A stretch of 64,000 nucleotides of DNA from Gammaproteobacteria bacterium 50_400_T64 (lineage in GTDB: Bacteria > Pseudomonadota > Gammaproteobacteria > Pseudomonadales > Porticoccaceae), in the NCBI GenBank assembly GCA_002162755.1, contig MAAS01000022.1, positions 1 through 64,000 on the forward strand. The letters are read 5' to 3'. Positions within the stretch are counted from its first letter, which is position 1. Each line of letters starts with the position of its first letter. Below the pieces are notes generated by a model. That model worked only from the letters and a program-made list of their open reading frames with translations, ran no database searches and had not been told where the DNA came from. A program made the translations under genes and the position numbers. Positions 25,748 to 34,257 of this stretch are shown piece after piece.

Positions 25748-27649
25748 ATGACCTCCACTCTGCTACTCAACAATGTGCCTGGCCCAGAAAAAGGCAGCAT
25801 TACTACGTCCACCAAAGGCGCTACTCGCCATATCGTCGATACGGCTAACTACAGCAGTGTTATTGATGACTTCGGTAATGCGAGTGCTATTTTTGTACGT
25901 GTTAGTGTCAGCCAACAATTTAAGCTAGATGCTAGCTATCACTTCTCTACAATTGCCGCAGGCGGTTTTTTGGGGATACCTGATAACGACAACCAGCCCT
26001 TGATATGGGTACCTTGTCTCCCGACTAGCCGAAGGGTCAATTCTTCAAACGCAATTCTCGAGGAAAAACCCTGCCGTTTATCAAACTTTGCATTTTCGGC
26101 CGATGAGGGCATCACGTTTGATTTGACAAGGGATGATGCCTCTACAAACGATCTCGTTATCTGGCTGCTCACTCCCGATTTCCCCATCCAGGAACTCACA
26201 TCACAATCGGCTATAGAGAGCCACGGTACATTTCTCTGGGGCTCTCACGGCTGTATTACTGATGCCAGTGACTTATACCGTCATCTTATTCACGGTGCGG
26301 TCTATGATCTTCGTTATTCCTGGCCGCACAATAAAAAGTGCTTTTCTGAAAACGAGGCGCATGCTTTATACACGGCGTATTCTGGCCTTGAGAAAGCGAC
26401 GGGGAAAACACTTTACCGCTACTTTCAACAGCAAATTGTGCTCTCTGTTATACAACGCCAGGCCGATGATGGCGCCTGGTACCACGGCATGTGGACGGAT
26501 GAGACGGAGTGCCATTATCGTTTACATACCAGTGCCGTGCATCTGCTTATGGACGAGTTTGACCGCAGCGGCTGCGAGCAGGTCAAAACGGCACTGGAAA
26601 AGGGGGTGGCCTTTCTCGCCCAAACCCACGACCAGCTCGATTGCGGCATCTGGTTTTTACACGATTCTCTTGAGCTTAACGATGAGGCAATGAACAGCGG
26701 GCCTTTTCAATGGATCAGCAATGGGACACTGGGCAAGCGGCCCTCTAATATGCTGGTACTCAACACCCACCTTGACACGACTATTGCCATTAATCGCTAC
26801 CAGACACTCACGGGCGACAGGCAATATTCAGAATTGATAAAATCTGCCTTAGTATCCACACACACTGTACTTGCCCTGCAGCCTGCCAACTGGCTTTATA
26901 AACCCTTGTTTTGGGCAATAAGCCTAACCATGCTACCCACCGATAAAGCCCGCCAACTTGCTGCACCCGTGAGAGCCATTAAGCGTATCGCCGCTGATTA
27001 TTTAATCAAAAAGCTGCCCGATATTAAGGCGCGCTTCCCTCGTATTGTCATGCCCAACGGCTATATTGATCGTGAGTTATCACTCCGCACTTGGGCTGTT
27101 GATTATCAAACCATTAATTTAATGGATTTAGCGCGCTACGCTCGGGCCTTTCCCAGCGAATTCGATGAAACAATTCTGGATAAGGCAATGGGCTTTACTC
27201 ACGACATCGGGCTTATTCAGCGCTATCGTGAGCTAGCACCGGGCAAACGTTATGCCACAGGTTTTTGGGTCGAAGCCCTCTATCACCGTTGCCTGGCGAA
27301 AGATGATGTAAAATATCGCCAGTGGCTGGCTGAGGCGATGCAGGAATGTCACGACCTGGGCTTCGGCATGGCACCCTCTTTATTGGGTACTAATAGTGAA
27401 GCTGTGCCCTTTGCACAACAAAGCCTGTACCCGGTGCCCGCCAACCCCGAGCTCAATATCGCCGTGCTTAGCCGGACTCAGGGCTATGAACTCTTAATCG
27501 TCAATCACTCCCAGGAAGCCGTGGATGTTCGCTGGGACAGGAAGCCCGATATGCCCATGAACTGGTGTGATGCCACCCAGCAGCCCCTTGCCAATGAACC
27601 GCTCACAATCCCCCCGCGCCAATGGCTACTTGGCTCAACATCGCTGTAA
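25748..27649 (+). CDS. Cytoplasmic protein of unknown function in the glycan cluster
   Basis: I do not recognise this 633-residue protein. No signal peptide or membrane segment is visible. Residues about 1-170 look beta-rich and the middle (about 190-555) is helical, with paired-helix spacing like alpha/alpha toroids: RQADDGAWYHGMWTDET, LHTSAVHLLMDEF, LDTTIAINRYQTLTGD, SLRTWAVDYQTINLMD. The last ~60 residues return to beta (IAVLSRTQGYELLIVNHS). This beta/helical-toroid/beta layout occurs in polysaccharide lyases, epimerases and hydrolases, so a glycan-acting enzyme is plausible. The ATG at 25748 is preferred over 25679, which would overlap the previous gene by 40 nt and add a non-domain tail; no clear Shine-Dalgarno was seen. 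Confidence 0.65.
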   Translation: MTSTLLLNNVPGPEKGSITTSTKGATRHIVDTANYSSVIDDFGNASAIFVRVSVSQQFKLDASYHFSTIAAGGFLGIPDNDNQPLIWVPCLPTSRRVNSSNAILEEKPCRLSNFAFSADEGITFDLTRDDASTNDLVIWLLTPDFPIQELTSQSAIESHGTFLWGSHGCITDASDLYRHLIHGAVYDLRYSWPHNKKCFSENEAHALYTAYSGLEKATGKTLYRYFQQQIVLSVIQRQADDGAWYHGMWTDETECHYRLHTSAVHLLMDEFDRSGCEQVKTALEKGVAFLAQTHDQLDCGIWFLHDSLELNDEAMNSGPFQWISNGTLGKRPSNMLVLNTHLDTTIAINRYQTLTGDRQYSELIKSALVSTHTVLALQPANWLYKPLFWAISLTMLPTDKARQLAAPVRAIKRIAADYLIKKLPDIKARFPRIVMPNGYIDRELSLRTWAVDYQTINLMDLARYARAFPSEFDETILDKAMGFTHDIGLIQRYRELAPGKRYATGFWVEALYHRCLAKDDVKYRQWLAEAMQECHDLGFGMAPSLLGTNSEAVPFAQQSLYPVPANPELNIAVLSRTQGYELLIVNHSQEAVDVRWDRKPDMPMNWCDATQQPLANEPLTIPPRQWLLGSTSL

Positions 27650-27664
27650 TAGCGTCGGATACTT

Positions 27665-28798
27665 ATGCATATTGGCATTGTCACCTCTGAATTCCCCCCC
27701 GATGTTGGGGGCGTCGAAACCTATGCCGTGGAGTTTGCGAAAGCCCTGGTCGCCTGCGGACACAGGGTAGATGTGTTCGTCGGACGCCATCACGACACAA
27801 GCGGTGCTATTGAGGGCTTAAGCCTTCACCCCGTATTGGCCTATACAAGACGTATCGATGCACCGGTTTTACGTCAGTATAAAGTGGATGCCTGGCATGT
27901 GATGAATGCGGCCCACAGCTGGCTCGCACTAGAAACCGACAAACCGGTTGTTGTTTCTATTCACGGTAATGATTTTTTAAACCCCTATCCCTTGACGGGC
28001 TCGCCAGGTATTCACAACTACCCCCCCCTTTGGCGCTTTGCCGGACAACTTAAACCTGTAAATCGCTGGCTGGCAAAAACTCTAACCCGCAGGCTTTTAC
28101 CCCGCGCACTGCCTGCGGCCCGTGTCATTTTATCGAACAGCCAATATACCGAAGATGTATTTCTGGCCAAATTCCCTCAATGCCGTGCCCGCACAGTGGT
28201 CGCACAAGTCGGGGTTGGCGATTGCTTTTTAAATGCTGACATTGCCCCGAAGCAAAACAACAAACCGCAATTATTGAGTGTCGCACGGCTTTCAGAACCC
28301 CGTAAAAATATTGGCCGCGTGCTTGAAGCATTAGAGCGCTTAAAGGATGACTTCGACTTTCACTACACCGTGGTCGGTGAAGGCCCCCTGAAAGCCACCT
28401 TAGAGGCCCAGGCCAAAAGCCTGGCTATTGAAAACAAAACCACCTTTATTGGCCGCTTATCGCTGCCTGATGTGATTGAACAGATGCATAGCGCGGACTT
28501 GTTCATTTTGCCATCATCCATTTTAGCTGACAGCCACGAAGGTTTTGGTATTGTCTATCTGGAGGCTGCCGCCTGTGGCACACCGTCATTAGCGACGCGA
28601 CAAGCCGGTGCCATTGAAGCTATTGAAGACGGCAAGAGTGGTTTCTTTGTTGATGAGCCTACGGTCGATCAAATAACCTCAGCCCTACGTCATTTTCTGT
28701 CGCAAGACATCCACTTTAAGCCTGAAGAGTGCCGTGAGTTCGCACGCCAATTTAGTTGGCAAAAGGTCGTTGAAAAGGCATTGCCCTATTATGAGTAA
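27665..28798 (+). CDS. Glycosyltransferase family 4
   Basis: The 377-residue transferase opens HIGIVTSEFPPDVGGVETYA, a classical GT4 N-terminus. It continues with LLSVARLSEPRKNIGRVLEA, YTVVGEGPLK and the donor motif DSHEGFGIVYLEAAACGTPS (E-x7-E). It overlaps the next GT2 gene by 8 nt. Confidence 0.92.
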   Translation: MHIGIVTSEFPPDVGGVETYAVEFAKALVACGHRVDVFVGRHHDTSGAIEGLSLHPVLAYTRRIDAPVLRQYKVDAWHVMNAAHSWLALETDKPVVVSIHGNDFLNPYPLTGSPGIHNYPPLWRFAGQLKPVNRWLAKTLTRRLLPRALPAARVILSNSQYTEDVFLAKFPQCRARTVVAQVGVGDCFLNADIAPKQNNKPQLLSVARLSEPRKNIGRVLEALERLKDDFDFHYTVVGEGPLKATLEAQAKSLAIENKTTFIGRLSLPDVIEQMHSADLFILPSSILADSHEGFGIVYLEAAACGTPSLATRQAGAIEAIEDGKSGFFVDEPTVDQITSALRHFLSQDIHFKPEECREFARQFSWQKVVEKALPYYE

Positions 28799-29783
28799 GC
28801 CGATAAACACAGCTATGCCATCATCCACGAATGCAAGCAGCAATAGCGACACTGACTCCCCCCTCATCACCGTTGTTATGCCCTGCTTTAATGCCGAAGT
28901 CTATCTTGAAGAGGCCGTTGAGTGTGTCTTCAAGCAAAGCTATCCCAGGGTCGAGCTTATCGTCGTTGATGATGGCTCTGGTGATAGTAGCTATGCGCTG
29001 TTGCAACAACTCGCCAAAAAACACCCACGGCTTAAGGTCTTGCAGCAAGAAAATGCCGGGCCGTACCCGGCACGAAATCTGGCCCTGGCACAAGCCCAGG
29101 GTGAATTAATTGCCTTTCTCGACGCAGATGACTATTGGGCACCTGATTGTCTCAGTAAGCTTTTTAAGGCACTGCTTGAGGGTGACGCCGATTTAAGCTA
29201 CTGCGGCTGGCAGAATATTGTTGAGGGCGGGGAAGATGGGCCGCCCTATATTCCCCCGGCCTATGAAGATGGCGATATATTTGCAGCTTTCCTCAAAGGT
29301 TGCCCCTGGCCGATTCATGCAGCGCTAACCAAACGCAGCCTTATTGAACAGGCAGAGGGGTTTTCAACACGTTGCTTTAGCTCGATGGACTATGACTTTT
29401 GGCTTCGTCTTTCGGCCATTAGTCAGGAAATTGTTCGTGTCCCCGAGGTACTGGCTTTTTATCGCTGGCACAATCAGGGGCAAATATCCTCTATAAAATG
29501 GCGGCAAGTTATTGATGCCCTCCGGGTTAAAACAGATTTTATAGCCGCCCAATACCGATTACTTAGCCACCTGAGCCCGGCTCAACTTGGCGATGTAACG
29601 GCTGGCTTTATCACCAGGCAGGCCTACGATGCATTTTGGAAACGCGACCTCGTGTCCGCCCAATATCTTTTTCGCGCATTATTGCGCAATGGCTACTGGA
29701 AAAAAGCTGACCTCAAATATATCCTGCCCAGTCTTTTACCCCCACCCCTTTTTCGAGGGCTAGTACGCCTGACAGGGCCTTAA
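28791..29783 (+). CDS. Glycosyltransferase family 2
   Basis: The 330-residue product has a 25-residue polar Ser/Asn-rich N-terminus. ITVVMPCFNAEVYLEEAVEC, LIVVDDGSGDSS, PARNLALAQAQGELIAFLDA (followed by DDYW) and FSSMDYDFWLRL follow. ATG 28791 is chosen because it follows the coupling pattern of the cluster (8-nt overlap with the previous gene); a later Met at residue 9 is possible. Confidence 0.9.
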   Translation: MSKPINTAMPSSTNASSNSDTDSPLITVVMPCFNAEVYLEEAVECVFKQSYPRVELIVVDDGSGDSSYALLQQLAKKHPRLKVLQQENAGPYPARNLALAQAQGELIAFLDADDYWAPDCLSKLFKALLEGDADLSYCGWQNIVEGGEDGPPYIPPAYEDGDIFAAFLKGCPWPIHAALTKRSLIEQAEGFSTRCFSSMDYDFWLRLSAISQEIVRVPEVLAFYRWHNQGQISSIKWRQVIDALRVKTDFIAAQYRLLSHLSPAQLGDVTAGFITRQAYDAFWKRDLVSAQYLFRALLRNGYWKKADLKYILPSLLPPPLFRGLVRLTGP

Positions 29784-29794
29784 GGAAGAGGACG

Positions 29795-30568
29795 ATGCAG
29801 CGATTCACGATTTTGATGTACCACATGATCAGTCAGCCTGGCACGATTGCCGAGGCTAAATATGCCTGCCCCCCCGAACAGTTCGAACAGCACCTGCACT
29901 ATCTTCAAAGTTCACATCACTGCGTCGTCTCTCTTGATGAAATTGAACAGCACCTGCTAAACGACACAGCTCTGCCCGATAATGCCGTTGCTATTACCCT
30001 TGATGACGGATTTGAAGACAATTACACGCAGGCTTTTCCGCTGTTACAAAAGTATCAAATGCCCGCGAGTATTTTCCTGGCAACAGGGCTTATGGGTGCA
30101 ACGAATAAATGGATGCAGGGGCGCGACTTCCCCGAACGATCGATGCTTAATTGGCAGCAGATTAATGAAATGAGTCGCTATCAAATCAGCTTTGGCGCAC
30201 ATACCGTTAACCACGCTAAACTTTCTGAACTTGATACCACTGCGGCGGAGGAAGAGATTAGCCAATCAAAGCAGCAGGTCGAAGACCAGCTGGGCACGCC
30301 CTGTTCCCACTTTGCCTATCCTTACGGGCTATTTACGGAACAAACACCTAAGATAGTCAAGAATGCTGGATTTACACTGGCCTGCTCCACCCGTTCTGGG
30401 TTTAACAATAGCAAGCGGGATCCTCTTCTATTACACCGCATAGAGGTATACGGCACTGATCCCGTGTGGAAGCTCAAGCAAAAAATGACTTTTGGTATGA
30501 ACGACGCCGCGCGCTTATTTCCTTTAAAATATTATTCAAAACAGGTTCTGCAAAGGGTCGGCCTATAA
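29795..30568 (+). CDS. Polysaccharide deacetylase (NodB-like)
   Basis: The 257-residue protein is a complete NodB-homology barrel: FTILMYHMIS, AITLDDGFEDNY with the catalytic/metal Asp pair, FGAHTVNHAKLS with the two metal-binding His, and HFAYPYGLF. These enzymes remove N- or O-acetyl groups from sugars using a divalent metal. No signal peptide is visible, suggesting cytoplasmic action on a precursor or on the lipid-linked repeat. GGAAGAGG precedes the start. Confidence 0.9.
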   Translation: MQRFTILMYHMISQPGTIAEAKYACPPEQFEQHLHYLQSSHHCVVSLDEIEQHLLNDTALPDNAVAITLDDGFEDNYTQAFPLLQKYQMPASIFLATGLMGATNKWMQGRDFPERSMLNWQQINEMSRYQISFGAHTVNHAKLSELDTTAAEEEISQSKQQVEDQLGTPCSHFAYPYGLFTEQTPKIVKNAGFTLACSTRSGFNNSKRDPLLLHRIEVYGTDPVWKLKQKMTFGMNDAARLFPLKYYSKQVLQRVGL

Positions 30569-30570
30569 TT

Positions 30571-31509
30571 ATGGACATTAGTCTTATCATTTGCTCCTAT
30601 AACCGCGCTCACAATCTAGATGCCTGTTTTAAGCATTTGCTGGCACAAAAAAATAGCGACGATATTACCTGGGAACTTATTCTGGTGGATAACAATTCGA
30701 CAGATGACACTCGCGCCGTGGTTGAAAAATATGCCAACGAATCGGCGCTGAATATCCGCTACAGCTTTGAAGCCCAGCAAGGCCTGTCCTATGCACGCAA
30801 CCACGGGATTGCACTTGCAGAGGGCACATGGGTCGCCTTTATTGATGACGACATTCGCGTCAGTGATGTCTGGCTAAAAACCCTGCATGATACTTTTCGA
30901 CAACACGATTGTGATGCTGCGGGTGGGCGAATTCATATTGAAAGCCCGCAGTCACTACCGCAATGGATTAGCACCGATATGTACGGTTTCTTAGGCCACC
31001 AGGATTTTGGTGCACAAGCTCACCGAATGGACGGCTATAACGAATTCCCCTTTGGTGGCAATATGGCCGTACATCGCCGGGTATTTGATAACATTGGCGT
31101 CTTCAACACCCAGCTTGGCCGTCGCGGAGAAGGCAATAAAAGCGACGAATTGTTTAAGGGTGAAGAAACCGATTTCTTTCATCGCCTGGCAGATACAGGT
31201 GGGCATTTCCGTTATCACCCCGACCTGCTGGTACTGCATAAGATATTGCCCTACCAGTTAGAAAAAAAGTTTTTTTTAACCCTGCACAAGAATGCAGGCA
31301 TATTAAAAGCACAACAGGATACCAGGCTTCACAAACGATCTATTATGGGTATTCCTCTGTTCGTCTACCCGCAATTTCTAAGATCGATTGGACACTATGT
31401 ACGACAAATTTTCAGCAATGGCAAAAACAGCGCCTTTCGCAAACGTATGAATATCGCTTACTTCACTGGCATGATGCAAGCCTACCGTTCCGCATCAAAG
31501 CAATCGTAA
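30571..31509 (+). CDS. Glycosyltransferase family 2 (paralog of the gene at 33318)
   Basis: The 312 residues show DISLIICSYNRAHNLDACF, LILVDNNSTDDT, YARNHGIALAEGTWVAFIDD with DDD as metal site, and the later PQSLPQWIS segment. It shares its overall pattern (SYARNHG/DDD/PxW/GGNMAVHR) with the transferase at 33318, so the two are likely a duplicated pair. It starts 2 nt after the previous stop and abuts the next gene exactly (stop codon then ATG). Confidence 0.9.
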   Translation: MDISLIICSYNRAHNLDACFKHLLAQKNSDDITWELILVDNNSTDDTRAVVEKYANESALNIRYSFEAQQGLSYARNHGIALAEGTWVAFIDDDIRVSDVWLKTLHDTFRQHDCDAAGGRIHIESPQSLPQWISTDMYGFLGHQDFGAQAHRMDGYNEFPFGGNMAVHRRVFDNIGVFNTQLGRRGEGNKSDELFKGEETDFFHRLADTGGHFRYHPDLLVLHKILPYQLEKKFFLTLHKNAGILKAQQDTRLHKRSIMGIPLFVYPQFLRSIGHYVRQIFSNGKNSAFRKRMNIAYFTGMMQAYRSASKQS

Positions 31510-32343
31510 ATGATCAATATTGCCTTACGCTTCGACGACCCATCAATTACCAGCAATCATGCTCTTGAAAAAGAGGTGATAGCTATATGCTCCAGGCATG
31601 GTGTTAAAATTAACTTTGCCGTCATACCTTATAAAATCATTGACCAAGAAGATGTGCCACTAACATCCATAGCAGCCCAACATCTGGTTGAGGGCGAAAA
31701 GCGGGGCTGGTTAGAAATTTCCCAGCATGGGTATTCACACCAAAACCGAGCGCCTGCCGATAAAGGCCCGAGCGAGTTCAAAAACTGTGCTTTTGAAGAA
31801 CAACTGAATCTGCTTAGTACAGGCAAGCAACTTCTTGACGGAATATTTCAGCGTAAAAACCGAGGACTTGTACCGCCATGGAATAGCTTTGACAAAATGA
31901 CTATGGTTGCCGCAAAGAAACTCGACTTCAACTTTATATCCGCGGGCTGGGAGCTACCTTTAAATGACTGGGCACCTGAAATAAAGATATTGCCTAGAAC
32001 AGCTCAAGTATCTAACCTAATACTTGATGTTCGCAAGTATCGAGTTTACGCGGCGCTATCACCAGTGATTATTGCGGTCATCCATCACTATGATTTTGTC
32101 GAAAGTAATGAAAAGAATGCCAAGTTTGATTTAAGGGGGTTTGAAAAGATCATTGAACACATCACTACAAACAAGCATGTAAGAATGACTTCTCTTGAAA
32201 GTCTAGCCAACAATCTCAGCCCAAGAAATACTTTCTTTGCGCATTCCACTCACAAATTTTTATCGAATACCTTCAACTGGCGCCTGCAGAAGCATCTTCC
32301 TACACCACTGTTTTTCCATAACTCATTAAAACGAAAGCCATGA
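31510..32343 (+). CDS. NodB/DUF2334-like deacetylase-fold protein
   Basis: The 277-residue protein opens IALRFDDPSITSN, with an Asp pair in the metal-site position. It continues QHGYSHQNRAP with a His-x3-His pair and GLVPPWNSFD, all in the order of polysaccharide-deacetylase-like barrels. The spacing fits the DUF2334-type branch better than classical NodB. The coding sequence is more AT-rich than its neighbours on both sides. It shares ATGA with the downstream sulfotransferase. Confidence 0.72.
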   Translation: MINIALRFDDPSITSNHALEKEVIAICSRHGVKINFAVIPYKIIDQEDVPLTSIAAQHLVEGEKRGWLEISQHGYSHQNRAPADKGPSEFKNCAFEEQLNLLSTGKQLLDGIFQRKNRGLVPPWNSFDKMTMVAAKKLDFNFISAGWELPLNDWAPEIKILPRTAQVSNLILDVRKYRVYAALSPVIIAVIHHYDFVESNEKNAKFDLRGFEKIIEHITTNKHVRMTSLESLANNLSPRNTFFAHSTHKFLSNTFNWRLQKHLPTPLFFHNSLKRKP

Positions 32344-33302
32344 CGACAGAAGCACCGAATAAACCCAGGTCAACAGCTCCCATTTTTATCGTTGGCGCCC
32401 CTCGATCCGGCACCACTCTGCTGCAATACATGTTGAGGTCTCACCCCGATATTTCTTTACCGACGGGGGAATCGCACTTTTTTATACCACTACTTCGCCA
32501 AGAAGAGCAGTACGGCGACTTACGCCAACTTGCAAATATTCGCCGTGTCCTGGAGCGTATGTACCAACAAAGCGCAGACTTCCTCGACACTGATTTACAC
32601 GGTATCGATTTTAACATTGACCAACTCAGCGGCCTGCTACACAAGCGACAATGCACAAGTATGGCGCAGTTAATTACAGGACTTTTTGAACTCAATGCCG
32701 CTGGCGAAAATGCTCGCCGCTGGGGTGACAAAACACCTTACTATGTATTGCATATGAAACGCTTACTGGAACAATTTCCAGGCGCACAATTTATTCATTT
32801 AATACGCGACGGTCGAGACTGCGCCCTATCAATGTTTCAACGCGAACACGATTTTCGCGTTTACAATACCTTCTTTGCCGCGAAGTACTGGGAAATATAT
32901 ATAGAGAGGGGCCAGCAGATGGGCCGCGAGATTGGCCCAGGAAATTATCACGAAATCCGTTATGAAGATTTATTAGAAAATCCTCATGTCATTATGAAAG
33001 GTGTATGTGAATTTTTAAATGAAGATTACAGCGACTCTCTTGTGAACTTCAAGAAATCTGGCGAAGCGGGTAAAACACCATTACTCCAGCAGCCCATACA
33101 AAAACAAAACCAGGAAAAATGGCGAACACAAATGCAGCCTGCCCAAATTAAGATATTTGAACGAGCCGTGGCAGGGACTTTGCGCAACTGTAACTACCCA
33201 CTGACCACCGACGCACAAGCACTTTCATTGCCGACCCGAGCTTTTTGGCACTTACATAACAGACTCGCCACTCGTTATTATGAGTGGCGTTACCCACGCT
33301 GA
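32340..33302 (+). CDS. Sulfotransferase
   Basis: The 320-residue PAPS-dependent sulfotransferase has the 5'-phosphosulfate loop FIVGAPRSGTTLLQYMLRSH at the N-terminus and the 3'-phosphate element HLIRDGRDCALSMFQ, with EIRYEDLLENP downstream. Such enzymes place sulfate on hydroxyl groups of cytoplasmic or lipid-linked sugars. Coupled to the deacetylase-like gene by a 4-nt overlap. Together with the gene at 37762 it suggests a sulfated polysaccharide, a common trait of marine bacteria. Confidence 0.9.
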   Translation: MTTEAPNKPRSTAPIFIVGAPRSGTTLLQYMLRSHPDISLPTGESHFFIPLLRQEEQYGDLRQLANIRRVLERMYQQSADFLDTDLHGIDFNIDQLSGLLHKRQCTSMAQLITGLFELNAAGENARRWGDKTPYYVLHMKRLLEQFPGAQFIHLIRDGRDCALSMFQREHDFRVYNTFFAAKYWEIYIERGQQMGREIGPGNYHEIRYEDLLENPHVIMKGVCEFLNEDYSDSLVNFKKSGEAGKTPLLQQPIQKQNQEKWRTQMQPAQIKIFERAVAGTLRNCNYPLTTDAQALSLPTRAFWHLHNRLATRYYEWRYPR

Positions 33303-33317
33303 ACCCATACCAAGCCT

Positions 33318-34253
33318 ATGTCGCCCTTAAAACTCACTGTCGTTATTTGCACTCACAATCGTGCAGAGTTACTCATGCAGGCCATCCAGTCACTCAATTC
33401 AGCGTTGCGGCCTGAAAACTGTGAACTGGCTATTATGGTTATCGCTAACGCCTGTCGAGATGAAAGTACAGCGCAATTACAACGCTATAGGGCGCTTCAG
33501 CAAAAAGCCGGCACCATCGCTTTGCAATATAGAGAGGAGCCGAGGCCGGGAAAATCCCACGCGCTGAACCTGGCACTTAAAAAAGTGACTGATGGCTATA
33601 TTTGCTTTGTGGATGACGACCACCGGGTCGACTCCCACTATTTGACAGCCATTGCCGAGGTTATTAGAGAACACCCTGACTGCCCTTTTTTCTGCGGCCG
33701 CATTATTCCCGACTGGACGGGTGAGGAGCCCCCCTGGGTACATATTTCGGGGCAGTACCGTATCTACCCCCTACCGGTTCCTCATTTTGAGCTGGGTACA
33801 GAGGCAATGGTGCTGGATGAAAGTCACAGTATCCCCGGCGGTGGTAACCTGATTGTCAATACAACGCTGTTCAAGCAGATTGGTGGCTTTAACACAGAAC
33901 TTGGCCCAAAGGGTCACAACCTCCTCGGCAGTGAGGATAGTGATTTTGTACTAAGGGCTTTATCCGCCAAACAAGAACTGCGCTATGCGCCCAGTATTAC
34001 TCAGTACCATTGGGTCGATGTTGAACGCCTGCAGTTGCGCTATCTACTGCAAAAAAGCTTTCAGCGCACACGCTCCATCACCCTGACACGTCATCCCAAA
34101 CACGGCCAGCCCCCTCGTTACCTATGGCGCAAACTGTTTGAATATTCGACGCAAGGGCTATTGTGTTTTTCTCAAACCAAGGTGCGCTTTTATATGATGC
34201 GTGTTGCTTCGACACTGGGCGAAATTGCCGGGCACTGGGGACACACTCGGTAA
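33318..34253 (+). CDS. Glycosyltransferase family 2 (paralog of the gene at 30571)
   Basis: The 311 residues show LTVVICTHNRAELLMQAIQS, PGKSHALNLALKKVTDGYIC with FVDDDHRVD as metal site, EEPPWVH, and GGGNLIVNTTLFKQIGGFN. Motif order mirrors that of the transferase at 30571. It ends 4 nt before the sulfatase-like gene. Confidence 0.9.
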   Translation: MSPLKLTVVICTHNRAELLMQAIQSLNSALRPENCELAIMVIANACRDESTAQLQRYRALQQKAGTIALQYREEPRPGKSHALNLALKKVTDGYICFVDDDHRVDSHYLTAIAEVIREHPDCPFFCGRIIPDWTGEEPPWVHISGQYRIYPLPVPHFELGTEAMVLDESHSIPGGGNLIVNTTLFKQIGGFNTELGPKGHNLLGSEDSDFVLRALSAKQELRYAPSITQYHWVDVERLQLRYLLQKSFQRTRSITLTRHPKHGQPPRYLWRKLFEYSTQGLLCFSQTKVRFYMMRVASTLGEIAGHWGHTR

Positions 34254-34257
34254 AGTT

